Origin: Pseudoflavonifractor intestinihominis | Lineage (GTDB): Bacteria > Bacillota > Clostridia > Oscillospirales > Oscillospiraceae | DNA: 64,000 bases | NCBI RefSeq assembly: GCF_040096055.1 | Contig: NZ_JBBMFK010000010.1 | Span: 1 to 64,000, forward strand | Direction: 5' to 3' | Part shown: one piece after another, positions 7,770 to 16,768 of the stretch | Layout of the letters: each line of letters opens with the position of its first letter | How positions within the stretch are numbered: position 1 is the first letter of the stretch | Program-made: the position numbers and the translations under genes | The notes under the pieces: model-generated | Databases searched by the model: none | Told to the model about the DNA's origin: nothing | Seen by the model: only the letters and a program-made list of their open reading frames with translations

Positions 7770-10700
7770 ATGAGAAGCGCGCTCAAAAAGGCAACCGGAC
7801 TGATCCTTGCCGCGGCGCTGACCTTCTCGCTGGCTGCGCCCGCCGCAGCGGCAGGAGGCTCCGCCAGAGCCGGGATCTCTCCCAGCACCGTGACCGAGAC
7901 CGCTCTGCCCCAGCAGGGCTGGCAGGCTCAGGTCACCTTCCCCGACTGGGCCGGGTATGTGGACGACACCCTGGCCATGAACAGCCTGTATAGCTTTGAC
8001 GGCTACGCCGATCAGGGCGAGCTGTACGTCACCCTGGCCGCCGGCGTCACCAGCCTGCGTCTGTTCGTCAACAACGCCGAGGTGGACACCTCCGCCATGA
8101 AGGGCGGCTCCACCTACAAGGTGGACATCTCCGACCTGACCGTGGACGGCACCAACACCGTCCAGGTCTCCGCCATCACCCCCTCCACCCTGGCAGGGGC
8201 CGTCACCGTCAGCATCCCCTACCCCACCGTCATCCCTGGCCTGCCCTCCGACGTGGGCATGAGCGACGACATTCTGGGCGTCATCGACGAGTTCATCGAC
8301 TCCGAGGTGAAGTACGGCTTCTCCGGCGCCCAGCTGGCCGTGGTGAAGGACGGCAAGATGGTCTACTCCAACGCCTGGGGCGCCGTCAACGGCTACAACC
8401 CCGACGGCACCCGGATCGAGGAGGGCGACGAGAACTATGTCCCCGTCACCACCGACACTCTGTACGACCTGGCGTCCAACACCAAGATGTACTCCGTCAA
8501 CTACGCCCTGCAGTACATGCTCACCCAGGGCTCCGACGTGTACGACATCTCTCTGGACGACCCCATCACCAAGTTCTTCCCCGAGTTTGTTGATAGTACC
8601 ATTGAAATTAACTATCAGTACGACTACACAGGCGATGGCAAGGCGGACTACTTTGGCGCCTCCGACTTGGAGACCGCCAAGGCCTGGAAGAAGGAACTGA
8701 CCGTCCGCGATATTCTGATGCATCAGGCCGGCTTTGCCCCCGATCCTCAGTTCCACAACGACAAGTTCAATCAGGTTACCCAGCTGCCCGACCCCGAGAC
8801 CGAGAACGTGCTCTACGCCATCGGCAAGGACAAGGTGGCCGAGGCCATCTGCAAAAGTCCGCTGATTTATGAGCCTGGTACTAACACAGTGTATTCCGAT
8901 GTAGACTACATGCTCCTGGGTCTCATCATCGAGCAGGTCACCGGCATGGGCCTGGATCAGTTCCTGAAGGAGACCTTCTGGGACCCCATGGGCCTGACCC
9001 ACATCACCTACAATCCCCTTCAGAACGGCTTTGACAAGAACGACTGCGCCGCCACCGAGCTCAACGGCAACACCCGCGACGGCGTTATCAGCTTCAAGAA
9101 CGTCCGCACCGACACCGTCCAGGGCGAGGTCCACGACGAGAAGGCCTATTACGCCATGGGCGGCATCTCCGGCCACGCGGGCCTGTTCTCCAACGCCGAG
9201 GACCTGGCCAAGCTGGCCTCCGTCATGCTGACCGGCGGCTACGGCGGCAACCAGTTCTTCAGCAAGAACATCATGGACGAGTTCACCAAGCCCAAGAGCC
9301 TGAACTACCCCACCTGGGGCCTGGGCTGGTGGCGTCAGGCTGAGCTGGGCCGCAGCAGCTATTTCAGCATCCAGTCCTCCAACTCCACCATCGGCCACCA
9401 GGGCTGGACCGGCACCCTCACCGTCATTGACCCCGAGAACGACCTGGTGGTGGTGCTGCTGACCAACAAGAAGAACTCCCCCGTCATTGACCCCAATGTA
9501 GCTGCCAACGACTTCTACTCCGACAACATGGTCCTGGGCGCTCTGGGCTCCGTGGTGGGTCTGGTCTATGACTCCATGCGCTCCAGCGTGGACGCTGTGG
9601 ACGCCGTGGCCCTCCAGATGACCAACGACCGCATCCGCCTGATGACGAGCCACAAGGACGCCTATGACGAGGCTCCCCACATGAATGACTCCTACGCTCT
9701 GGTGGACCTGGTGGTGACCATCGCCGAGCAGCGCAGGAGCGACGTCACCAAGGCCAACGCCCAGCTGGCCCTGAAGAACATCAACGACTTTGTGAAGCTC
9801 TACGTGGCCAAGGAGGAGAACCTGGCCAACGCCGCCGCCTGGTCCGCCCAGCTCCAGCAGCGCATCGACGCCATCGTCACCGACGGCTCCGCCCCCGCCG
9901 CTCCCGGCCTGACCGCCGAGTACCGCACCACCGTGGACAATGTGTCCTCCCTGGAGAACTGCCCCTTCAACGGCGGCGACCAGAACTATGTCTACTTCCC
10001 CCGCCCCTACTCCTCCGCCGGCTCCACCTCCACCGTGTACTACAACACCGGCACCTGGTTCGACGGCTATGAGGGCCAGGGCACCCTGTGGCTCTGGCTG
10101 GGCAAGGAGCTGACCGTGGACGGCGGCATCCGCATCTTCGTCAACGGCGTTGAGGTGGACAACTCCAACCTGGTGGGCCAGACCGGCATCTTCTCCATCG
10201 ATATCTCCGGCGTGGCCCGCAACGGCCGCAACAGCATCCAGGTCACCATCCCCAACATCAACGAGACGGCCAGAACCAGCACCCGGGTGGCCATCGCCAA
10301 CCCCACCGTGGTGGACAAGACCGACGACGCCAGCGCTCTGGCCTCCGTGGGCCTGGACGCCAAGGCCCTGGACCTGATCGACTCTGTGGTCCAGAACGAC
10401 ATCGACAACGGCTTCACCTCCGCCCAGCTGGCCATCATCAAGGACGGTCAGATGGTCTACTCCAACGCCTGGGGCACTGTGAACGCCTACAACCCCGACG
10501 GCACTCCCAAGACCGACAGCCCCGCCGTCACCACCGACACCCTGTACGACCTGGCGTCCAACACCAAGATGTACGCCACCAACTACGCCATCCAGTACCT
10601 GGTGTACAAGGATCTGCTGGACATCAACGCCCCCATCACCGACTTCTTCCCCAACTTTGTCAACGACACCATTGAGATCCACTACCAGACCTCCAACGGC

Positions 10701-12542
10701 ACCGGCGCCCCCGACCTGGAGACCGCCAAGGCCTGGAAGGCCGAGCTGACTGTGGCGGATATCCTCCAGCACCAGGCCGGCTTCGCCCCCGACCCCCAGT
10801 TCTACAACGACAAGTTCGACCAGGTCACCCAGCAGCCCGACCCCGACACGGAGAACGTGCTCTACGCCACCAGCAAGGAGGCCGCAGCCGAGGCTATCTG
10901 CAAGTCCCCCCTGGTCTATGAGCCCGGCACCAAGACCGTGTACTCCGACGTGGACTACATGCTCCTGGGCCTCATCGTGGAGCAGGTCACCGGCAAGGAC
11001 CTGAACACCTTCCTGAAGGAGATCTTCTGGCAGCCCCTGGGTCTGACCCACATTACCTTCAACCCTCTGGACAACGGCTTTGAGAAAAACGACTGCGCCG
11101 CCACCGAGCTCAACGGCAACAGCCGTGACGGCGCTATGGAGTTCACCGGCGACCGGGTGGGCACCATCCAGGGCGAGGTCCACGACGGAAAGGCCTGGTA
11201 CACCATGGGCGGTATCTCCGGCCACGCCGGTCTGTTTGCCAACGCCGAGGATCTGGCCACCCTGGCCCAGATGATGCTCAATCCCAGCGGCTACGGCACC
11301 AACCGTCTCTTCAGCACCAATGTCAACGAGTACTTCACCTCCCGCAAGGACTCCTCCGCCACCTGGGGCCAGGGCTGGTGGCGTCAGGCCGACTGCGGCC
11401 GCCCCTGGTACTTCGGCGTCCAGGCCTCCCGGAACACCATCGGCCACCAGGGCTGGACCGGCACCCTCACCGCCATTGACCCCGAGCAGGACCTGGTGGT
11501 GGTCTACCTGACCAACAAGATCAACTCCCCCATCACCGACAAGGAGACCGATGTGAGCCAGTTCGACGGCAACTGGTACACCTCCTCCACCCTGGGCTTT
11601 GTGACCAACATCCTCTACCAGGGCATCACCGCCAACAGCGCCGCTGACGACATCCAGCCCGCGCTGGACGCCCTGCTTGGCGACATGGCCGTGGACAAGA
11701 TGCGCCTGGTGGCCGCCGAGGACACCGACGATCCCACCCACCCCGTGGTGAAGTCCGGCTACTCCATGATCGACCTGGTGTTTGACGCGGCCGAGGCCCG
11801 CAGCACCTCCGACAACATTGCCGCCGCCCGCACCGCCCTCTCCCTGCTGGACACCGACCGGGACAAGGACATGATCTCCAGCCTGGCGATCCGCCTCAAC
11901 AACCTGGAGTACCCCTCCATCACGCCTACCCCCGGCGGCGACAGCGACAAGCCCTCCACCGGCGGCGGCACCGAGCCCACCCAGCCCCAGTGGGACAACC
12001 CCTACTCCGACGTGTCCGACGGCTACTGGGCCTATGACGCCATCCGCTTTGTCACCGAGGAGAACCTGTTCCAGGGTGTCACCGGCGGCGGCTTCGCCCC
12101 CGAGCTGACCATGAGCCGCGCCATGCTGGCCACCGTGCTCTACCGGGCCGCCGGCTCCCCCGCCGTCTCCACCTCCGCCGGCTTCACCGATGTGCCCGCC
12201 GGCCTGTGGTACAGCGACGCCGTGAACTGGGCCGCCTCCAAGGGCATCGTCAAGGGCGTGGGCGGCAACCGCTTCGCCCCCGACGACAATGTCTCCCGTG
12301 AGCAGATCGCCGCCATCCTCTATCAGTACGCCCTTGCCTCCGGCAAGACCGCCCAGGCGGACGCCTCCGCTCTGGCCGGCTACGGCGACAGCACCGCTGT
12401 CAGCTCCTGGGCCGCCGACGGTATGGCCTGGGCCGTAGGCGCCGGCGTGATCACCGGCAAGCCCGGCAGTCTGCTGGCTCCCGCCGACAGCGCCACCCGC
12501 GCCGAGGTGGCCACCATGCTCATGCGTTTCCTCAGCAAGTAA
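7770..12542 (+). CDS. Surface protein: two serine-beta-lactamase-fold modules plus three SLH domains
   Basis: 1590-residue exported protein. The start at 7770 has GAGGAGG nine bases upstream and gives a signal peptide (MRSALKKATGLILAAALTF, cut near AAAAGG). Two homologous modules follow, each with an N-terminal beta-rich part, a beta-lactamase/AmpH-like domain and a helical tail. The catalytic SxxK is LASNTK in both, Ser236-Lys239 and Ser930-Lys933. Each also has YSDVDYMLLG (Tyr motif) and GHQGWTGT in the KTG position. The C-terminus (about 1408-1590) holds three SLH repeats for binding secondary wall polymer. In Bacillus the MurNAc locus contains a protein of this fold (YbbE/AmiE) acting as muramyl-L-alanine amidase, so a cell-surface muropeptide amidase or peptidase is a reasonable inference; esterase or D-peptidase activity is possible. 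Confidence 0.82.
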   Translation: MRSALKKATGLILAAALTFSLAAPAAAAGGSARAGISPSTVTETALPQQGWQAQVTFPDWAGYVDDTLAMNSLYSFDGYADQGELYVTLAAGVTSLRLFVNNAEVDTSAMKGGSTYKVDISDLTVDGTNTVQVSAITPSTLAGAVTVSIPYPTVIPGLPSDVGMSDDILGVIDEFIDSEVKYGFSGAQLAVVKDGKMVYSNAWGAVNGYNPDGTRIEEGDENYVPVTTDTLYDLASNTKMYSVNYALQYMLTQGSDVYDISLDDPITKFFPEFVDSTIEINYQYDYTGDGKADYFGASDLETAKAWKKELTVRDILMHQAGFAPDPQFHNDKFNQVTQLPDPETENVLYAIGKDKVAEAICKSPLIYEPGTNTVYSDVDYMLLGLIIEQVTGMGLDQFLKETFWDPMGLTHITYNPLQNGFDKNDCAATELNGNTRDGVISFKNVRTDTVQGEVHDEKAYYAMGGISGHAGLFSNAEDLAKLASVMLTGGYGGNQFFSKNIMDEFTKPKSLNYPTWGLGWWRQAELGRSSYFSIQSSNSTIGHQGWTGTLTVIDPENDLVVVLLTNKKNSPVIDPNVAANDFYSDNMVLGALGSVVGLVYDSMRSSVDAVDAVALQMTNDRIRLMTSHKDAYDEAPHMNDSYALVDLVVTIAEQRRSDVTKANAQLALKNINDFVKLYVAKEENLANAAAWSAQLQQRIDAIVTDGSAPAAPGLTAEYRTTVDNVSSLENCPFNGGDQNYVYFPRPYSSAGSTSTVYYNTGTWFDGYEGQGTLWLWLGKELTVDGGIRIFVNGVEVDNSNLVGQTGIFSIDISGVARNGRNSIQVTIPNINETARTSTRVAIANPTVVDKTDDASALASVGLDAKALDLIDSVVQNDIDNGFTSAQLAIIKDGQMVYSNAWGTVNAYNPDGTPKTDSPAVTTDTLYDLASNTKMYATNYAIQYLVYKDLLDINAPITDFFPNFVNDTIEIHYQTSNGTGAPDLETAKAWKAELTVADILQHQAGFAPDPQFYNDKFDQVTQQPDPDTENVLYATSKEAAAEAICKSPLVYEPGTKTVYSDVDYMLLGLIVEQVTGKDLNTFLKEIFWQPLGLTHITFNPLDNGFEKNDCAATELNGNSRDGAMEFTGDRVGTIQGEVHDGKAWYTMGGISGHAGLFANAEDLATLAQMMLNPSGYGTNRLFSTNVNEYFTSRKDSSATWGQGWWRQADCGRPWYFGVQASRNTIGHQGWTGTLTAIDPEQDLVVVYLTNKINSPITDKETDVSQFDGNWYTSSTLGFVTNILYQGITANSAADDIQPALDALLGDMAVDKMRLVAAEDTDDPTHPVVKSGYSMIDLVFDAAEARSTSDNIAAARTALSLLDTDRDKDMISSLAIRLNNLEYPSITPTPGGDSDKPSTGGGTEPTQPQWDNPYSDVSDGYWAYDAIRFVTEENLFQGVTGGGFAPELTMSRAMLATVLYRAAGSPAVSTSAGFTDVPAGLWYSDAVNWAASKGIVKGVGGNRFAPDDNVSREQIAAILYQYALASGKTAQADASALAGYGDSTAVSSWAADGMAWAVGAGVITGKPGSLLAPADSATRAEVATMLMRFLSK
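7890..11930 (+). repeat. Intragenic tandem duplication, offset about 2082 bp
   Basis: The two lactamase-fold modules of the surface protein are long direct repeats, clear in DNA and protein. The matching catalytic serines lie at 8475 and 10557, an offset of 2082 bp (694 codons). Segments such as DLASNTKMY, HQAGFAPDPQF and NDCAATELNGN recur almost unchanged, showing a fairly recent duplication or ongoing homogenisation. Confidence 0.85.
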
Positions 12543-12570
12543 CCCTCTCTTCCTTTTCCCCCCTCTGCTT

Positions 12571-12616
12571 GCCGCCTGGGGAGGTCTGCATGGACCTCCC
12601 CAGGCGGCCTTTTTTC
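12571..12616 (+). terminator. Intrinsic terminator after the SLH-amidase gene
   Basis: A perfect 16-bp stem (12571-12586 with 12593-12608), 6-base loop and a run of six T. Ends the forward arm of the MurNAc locus. Confidence 0.92.
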
Positions 12617-12631
12617 TCCCGGCCTGCAACA

Positions 12632-12676
12632 GAGGAGCCGCGGGACCGGCCTTTTGGGTCGGTTCCGCGGCTCCTC
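12632..12676 (-). terminator. Long hairpin after the DUF3343 gene
   Basis: A 12-bp perfect stem (12632-12643 with 12665-12676), extended by four more pairs including one G-U. It begins 6 bp past the DUF3343 stop but has no T-run on either strand, so it may protect the transcript 3' end rather than terminate alone. Confidence 0.45.
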
Positions 12677-12681
12677 GTTGT

Positions 12682-12954
12682 TCAGCAGTATTTGTCCCGC
12701 CTGGCCCTGATCTGCCCGGCCAGAGGGACGATGGCGTGGTACTCCGCCTGATTCTTCTCAATGCACGCCCGGGCCGCGTCCACCGCCTCAGGCTCCAGCA
12801 GCAGGGACATGCCGCAGGACAGCTCCCCCTGGATAGACCGGGGGGCGGGGGCGATGCGGTTGGGGATGTTCTCCCCGTCCAGCAGGTCGTGGAGGCGGAG
12901 GCCCTGCTCATAGTTGGCAAAGAGAATGTAGTACCGGACGTGCCCCTCAGCCAT
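12682..12954 (-). CDS. DUF3343 (putative Se/S-carrier-like) small protein
   Basis: 90-residue cytoplasmic protein. The core RYYILFANYEQGLRLHDLLDGENIPNRIAPAPRSI, followed by CGMSLLLEP, matches the DUF3343 pattern, a thin-fold family suggested to carry sulfur or selenium; its conserved cysteine is in LSCGMS. The ATG at 12954 overlaps the stop of the upstream dehydratase-like gene (ATGGCTGA), so translation is coupled. Members of this family often accompany 2-hydroxyacyl-CoA-dehydratase-type genes, as here. A longer open frame to 13044 has no ribosome site. Biochemical function is unproven. Confidence 0.8.
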   Translation of the reverse strand: MAEGHVRYYILFANYEQGLRLHDLLDGENIPNRIAPAPRSIQGELSCGMSLLLEPEAVDAARACIEKNQAEYHAIVPLAGQIRARRDKYC

Positions 12955-14221
12955 TGAGCAGCTCGATAAAGGCGCCGATGCGGGTGCGCAGCTGCTCGGC
13001 GTCGGTGTCGGCGTAGTCGGTCTCCAGGCTGAGCACCGGCACACCCGCCTCGTTCAGAGCCCGGGTCACGGAGTACTTCTCCGTGTCGTACAGACAGCAG
13101 AACTTCAGGTTGCAGTCGATGACGCCGTCCACCTTGTACTCCTTCACCAGGCGCAGGATGTCGTCGATGCGGCCGGTGTTGGGGGTGAAGCAGGCGCAGT
13201 TGGTCTTCATGTACCGCTGGGACAGGGCCATGAACTGCTCGTCCAGGGTGGTCTTGGTCTCGTCCACCAGGTTCTCGAAGTACCGGGTGCCGGTGCACAT
13301 CTCCTCGCACACCACCGCGCCGCCGCTGGTCTCCACGATGTTGTGCAGCTTCCAGTTGGGCACGGCCATGGGGGTGCCGGTGATGAGGATGCGCTTGGTC
13401 CCCGCGGGCACCACGCTCACCCCGTCCCTGATGCGCTGCTCCAGCTCGTCGGCCAGCCGGTTGCACATCTGGGCACAGCGGACCGGGTCGTCGAAGAAGG
13501 AAATCTGGGTCATCAGCAGGGCGTCACGGCCGGAGATGGGCAGGCACTCCGACTTGCGGCACTCGTACACCCGGGCCAGGGCCTTCCGCTTCTCGTTGAT
13601 GATGTGGATGGCCTCACCCAGCTTCTCGGGGGTGATGGTGTTGCCGGTGAACTCCTCCACCATCTTGGCAAAGTCGGCGATCTCGTCCTTCCACTTGAGG
13701 ATGTCCTTCTCCCGCTTCATCTGGGGCACGTCCATGATGTACATGGGCACGTCCTCCCCCAGGATCTCATAGGCCTTCTTCTTGCCGTCACAGGTGGTCT
13801 CGCCCACATACATGTCGGCGATGCGGAAGAAGGGGCAGGTCCTGCCCAGCCGGGCACCCACAGAGGCCTTCACCAGGGGGCAGGTGCTCTTGGGCAGCAC
13901 CTTCTCGCCGTCGGGCACCCAGAACTGGGAGCCGCCGCACAGGCCGGTGAAGATGCCGTCGGCGGCGATGATCACCTCGTCGGGCACATAGACGCAGAAG
14001 GTGCCGAACACCTTGCGGCCCTGCTTCTGGGCCTCGATCAGCTCGGCAGGCCGGATGCCGTGGACCTCGGAGATGACCAGATCCCAGAAGTCCATGGCCT
14101 TGGGCCGGTTCTCCTGGGACAGGAACACGTCTCCCACCGCCGTGGGCAGCACCTGGCACAGCAGGTCGTGATTCTCCAGGTCCATCCCCAGGTCTTTCCA
14201 CATCTGAACATAGTCGGACAT
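12947..14221 (-). CDS. 2-hydroxyacyl-CoA dehydratase D-component family / double-cubane cluster protein
   Basis: 424 residues. Contains the HgdB/BcrC-type arrangement of iron-sulfur ligands: STCPLVKASVG and RTCPFFRIADMYVGETTCDGKKK in the N-terminal domain, and EEMCTGTRYFEN, then GVIDCNLKFCCLYDTEKY in the C-terminal half. The family comprises 2-hydroxyacyl-CoA dehydratase subunits, benzoyl-CoA reductase subunits and stand-alone double-cubane cluster proteins (DCCP). There is a single such gene, no second subunit and no ATPase activator next to it, which favours the DCCP-like group. I chose the ATG at 14221, 8 bases from GGAGGG, over a TTG at 14227. The electron acceptor or substrate is unknown. 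Confidence 0.82.
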   Translation of the reverse strand: MSDYVQMWKDLGMDLENHDLLCQVLPTAVGDVFLSQENRPKAMDFWDLVISEVHGIRPAELIEAQKQGRKVFGTFCVYVPDEVIIAADGIFTGLCGGSQFWVPDGEKVLPKSTCPLVKASVGARLGRTCPFFRIADMYVGETTCDGKKKAYEILGEDVPMYIMDVPQMKREKDILKWKDEIADFAKMVEEFTGNTITPEKLGEAIHIINEKRKALARVYECRKSECLPISGRDALLMTQISFFDDPVRCAQMCNRLADELEQRIRDGVSVVPAGTKRILITGTPMAVPNWKLHNIVETSGGAVVCEEMCTGTRYFENLVDETKTTLDEQFMALSQRYMKTNCACFTPNTGRIDDILRLVKEYKVDGVIDCNLKFCCLYDTEKYSVTRALNEAGVPVLSLETDYADTDAEQLRTRIGAFIELLNG

Positions 14222-14289
14222 TTGCAATTCCCTCCATTATTTGTTTGGGGCCGCAGCTGCGCCCGCCATTTTTCAGGGCCGTTTTGTTC

Positions 14290-14318
14290 AGTATACCGAA
14301 TTTGACCCCCGGTGTGAA
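14290..14318 (-). promoter_or_regulatory. Promoter of the double-cubane/DUF3343 operon
   Basis: Minus strand TTCACA (14313-14318), 17-bp spacer, TATACT (14290-14295), about 65 bp before the start codon. Confidence 0.6.
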
Positions 14319-14370
14319 ATTGCATTTTGATATAATCCACAGTCTGTTATCAAATTCTTCTATCAAATGG

Positions 14371-14401
14371 AAAGAGGAGGACCGTTCCGGTCCTCCTCTT
14401 T
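14371..14401 (-). terminator. Terminator of trmO (bidirectional hairpin)
   Basis: A 13-bp perfect stem, AAAGAGGAGGACC (14371-14383) with its complement at 14389-14401 and a 5-base loop. The arms end in A/T tracts on both sides, so it can work in both directions; it lies just past the trmO stop. Confidence 0.8.
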
Positions 14402-14424
14402 CTATATTATTACACATTATTATA

Positions 14425-15126
14425 CTACCGTGCCAGCTTCTCCACCTGCCGGACGGTGAGCACGCCGTCCCGGACGGAAAAGCGGAGGTTGAGCCCGGCG
14501 AACTCCATGCCGTACACCCGCTCGGGGTCCTGCTGGTAGGCGGGCCGGGGGTCGTGGGCCAGCACGCCGGTGAGGGCGGCCAGCTTGTCCGGCGGCACCA
14601 GAGCCTGGAGCTGGGACGGAAAATCCACCTCCAGCACCTTGCCCCCGTCGCTGCCCGCAAAGCCGCCGGAGGCCTCCGGGTGGCTGTCGGCGTAGGGCAG
14701 GTAGGGCTTGATGTCGAAGATGGGGGTGCCGTCCATCAGGTCTGCCCCCGCCACCCGCAGGATGTGGCCGTACTCCGGGTGATGCTCCACCCCCAGCAGC
14801 TTCACCGACGACAAGCCGATGGGGTTGGGCCGGAAGGGGGACCGGGTGGCGAATACCCCCATGCGGGTGTTGCCCCCCAGCCGAGGCGGCCGCACCGTGG
14901 GGGACCAGCTCTCCCGCACCGCCTTGTGAAACCCCCAGATGAGCCACAGGTGGCTGAAGTCCTCAATGCCCCGCAGGGCGTCCTCCCGGCGGTACTCCGG
15001 CTCGAATACCACCGCCGACTCCAGCTCCTCCACCAGCCCGCTCTGGCGGGGAATGCCGAATTTGCCGGAAAAGTCGCTGTGGATGCGGGCGATGACCTTC
15101 AGTGCCGGCAGCTGCTGATTTTCCAT
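14425..15126 (-). CDS. trmO: tRNA (N6-threonylcarbamoyl-A37) N6-methyltransferase TrmO-like
   Basis: 233-residue YaeB/TsaA-family protein that methylates t6A37 of ACY-reading tRNAs using SAM. The N-terminal beta-barrel domain shows IARIHSDFSGKFGIPRQSG, the central HLWLIWGFH, and the signature GVFATRSPFRPNPIGLSSVKLL, followed by DLMDGTPIFDIKPYLPYADSHPEA. The C-terminal extension, ending GLNLRFSVRDGVLTVRQVEKL, is usual in TrmO. Single-gene unit bounded by the terminator at 14371. Upstream to 15286 only AT-rich DNA and the next promoter are seen. Confidence 0.92.
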   Translation of the reverse strand: MENQQLPALKVIARIHSDFSGKFGIPRQSGLVEELESAVVFEPEYRREDALRGIEDFSHLWLIWGFHKAVRESWSPTVRPPRLGGNTRMGVFATRSPFRPNPIGLSSVKLLGVEHHPEYGHILRVAGADLMDGTPIFDIKPYLPYADSHPEASGGFAGSDGGKVLEVDFPSQLQALVPPDKLAALTGVLAHDPRPAYQQDPERVYGMEFAGLNLRFSVRDGVLTVRQVEKLAR

Positions 15127-15286
15127 GGGCGCCTCCTCTCCGGCCCCCTGGCCGGCGGAATTTTTCTTCGATTATAGCATATCCCCGCCCGTCCCGGAAC
15201 CCCTCCTCCCCGGCCATTTTTGGTCATTTGGGCGTTTTGTACAAATTTTAACGATGTTTTTTCTCTGCCCATTTTTCACTTTTCCC

Positions 15287-15315
15287 TTGTGTCCGGCGCA
15301 CAAATCGATTATGAT
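15287..15315 (+). promoter_or_regulatory. Promoter of the nucleobase permease gene
   Basis: TTGTGT (15287-15292), 17-bp spacer, TATGAT (15310-15315). The leader is short and A/T-rich; no purine-riboswitch core was found between 15180 and 15369. Confidence 0.55.
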
Positions 15316-15369
15316 TCTCTTGTGCTAAAAAATATTTTTTCCTAAAAATTTTTTGTGAGGCGATGTGTA

Positions 15370-16716
15370 ATGGCACAGAACACGGAAAACCGCGCCGACC
15401 TGGTGTTCTCCTACCAGGGCATCCCCCCGGCCGGCCAGCTGATCCCTCTGGGACTCCAGCACGTTGTGGCTGCCGTGGTGGGTGTAATCACCCCCGCCAT
15501 GATCGTATCCGGCACCTGCGGACTCTCCGCCGAGGAGAAGACCCTGCTGATCCAGGTCTCTCTGGTGGTCACCGCACTGGCCACTCTGCTGCAGCTCTTC
15601 CCCATCTTCGGCCGGATCGGCTCCCGCCTGCCGGTCATTATGGGCATCAGCTTCGCCTACGTCCCCACCCTCCAGGCCATTGGCGCTGACTTCGGCCTGC
15701 CCGCCATCCTGGGCGCGGAGCTGGTGGGCGGCTTCGTGGCCATCCTCTTCGGCATCTTTGTCCGGCCCATCCGCAAGCTCTTCCCGCCCCTGGTCACCGG
15801 CACGGTCATCTTCACCATCGGCCTCTCCCTCTACCCCACCGCCGTGCGGTACATGGCCGGCGGCAGCGCCGACAGCGAGTGGTTCGGCGGCGTGCGCAGC
15901 TGGGTGGTGGCCCTCGTCACCTTCGCGGTGGTCATCTTCCTGCAGAACTACACCAAGGGCATCTGGAAGCTGGGCGCCCTCCTGTTCGGCATGATCGTGG
16001 GCTACATCGTGGCCTTCTGCTTCGGTATCGTGGACCTGTCCTCTGTGGCCTCCGCCTCCTGGTTCGCCCTGCCCAAGTTCATGCCCTTTGAGATCTCCTT
16101 CGAGCCCGCCGCTATCGCCTCCCTGGCCATCGTGTACGTGGTCAACTCGGTGCAGACCATCGGCGACCTGTCCTCCACCACCATGGGCGGCATGGACCGG
16201 ATGCCCACCGACAAGGAGCTCTCCGGCGGCATCATCGGCCAGGGCGTCATGAGTGTGCTGGGCTCCTTCTTCGGCGGCCTGCCCGTGGCCTCCTACAGCC
16301 AGAACGTGGGTATCGTCACCGTCAACAAGGTCATCAACCGGGCGGTGTTCGCCCTGGCCGCCCTCATCATGCTGGTGGCCGGCTTCATCCCCAAGTTCGC
16401 CTCTGTTCTCTCCACCATTCCCCAGTGCGTGGTGGGCGGCGCCACCATCTCCGTGTTCGCCACCATCACCATGACCGGCATCCGCATGATCACCGACGGC
16501 GGCTTCACCCCCCGCAAGAGCACCGTGGTGGGCCTGTCTGTGGCCCTGGGCGTGGGCATCACCCAGGTGTCCGGCTGCCTGTCCGGCAACGGCTTCCCCG
16601 ACTGGGTCCACACCGTGTTCGGCTCCTCCTCCGTGGTGGTGGCCACTCTGATGGCCATCCTGCTCAACCTGATCCTCCCCAAGGAGAAGGCTCCCGCCGG
16701 AACCGCCGCGAAGTAA
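15370..16716 (+). CDS. NCS2 family xanthine/uracil-type permease
   Basis: Inner-membrane proton symporter for a purine or pyrimidine base, 448 residues with about 13-14 hydrophobic segments. The family signature is clear: LGLQHVVAAVVGVITPAMIV in TM1, the GTVIFTIGLSLYPTA region, the substrate-site segment TIGDLSSTTMGGMDR and SYSQNVGIVTVNKV (NCS2 QNxG motif). The start at 15370 has GTGAGG nine bases before it; an ATG at 15355 has none. The glutamate/glutamine pattern is closer to xanthine/urate permeases than UraA (inference). It lies 2.5 kb from ssnA-ygfK, consistent with purine salvage or degradation. Confidence 0.88.
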   Translation: MAQNTENRADLVFSYQGIPPAGQLIPLGLQHVVAAVVGVITPAMIVSGTCGLSAEEKTLLIQVSLVVTALATLLQLFPIFGRIGSRLPVIMGISFAYVPTLQAIGADFGLPAILGAELVGGFVAILFGIFVRPIRKLFPPLVTGTVIFTIGLSLYPTAVRYMAGGSADSEWFGGVRSWVVALVTFAVVIFLQNYTKGIWKLGALLFGMIVGYIVAFCFGIVDLSSVASASWFALPKFMPFEISFEPAAIASLAIVYVVNSVQTIGDLSSTTMGGMDRMPTDKELSGGIIGQGVMSVLGSFFGGLPVASYSQNVGIVTVNKVINRAVFALAALIMLVAGFIPKFASVLSTIPQCVVGGATISVFATITMTGIRMITDGGFTPRKSTVVGLSVALGVGITQVSGCLSGNGFPDWVHTVFGSSSVVVATLMAILLNLILPKEKAPAGTAAK

Positions 16717-16731
16717 CTCCATACGACAAGA

Positions 16732-16768
16732 CCGCCCCGGAGCGCTGCTCCGGGGCGGTTGTTTTCTT
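16732..16768 (+). terminator. Terminator of the permease gene
   Basis: A perfect 12-bp stem CCGCCCCGGAGC (16732-16743) with 16747-16758, a 3-base loop, then TTGTTTTCTT. It touches the stop of the converging XRE gene and probably serves both. Confidence 0.88.

Noticed and set aside
7710..13466. A 1918-codon open frame on the minus strand
   Set aside because: It lies antisense to the SLH-amidase gene and is rich in Gly/Val/His/Gln repeats, the mark of a frame opposite high-GC coding DNA; it has no ribosome site and crosses two other genes.
15180..15369. Purine riboswitch before the NCS2 permease
   Set aside because: The conserved purine-riboswitch core bases and its three-stem layout are not there; the leader is short and A/T-rich.
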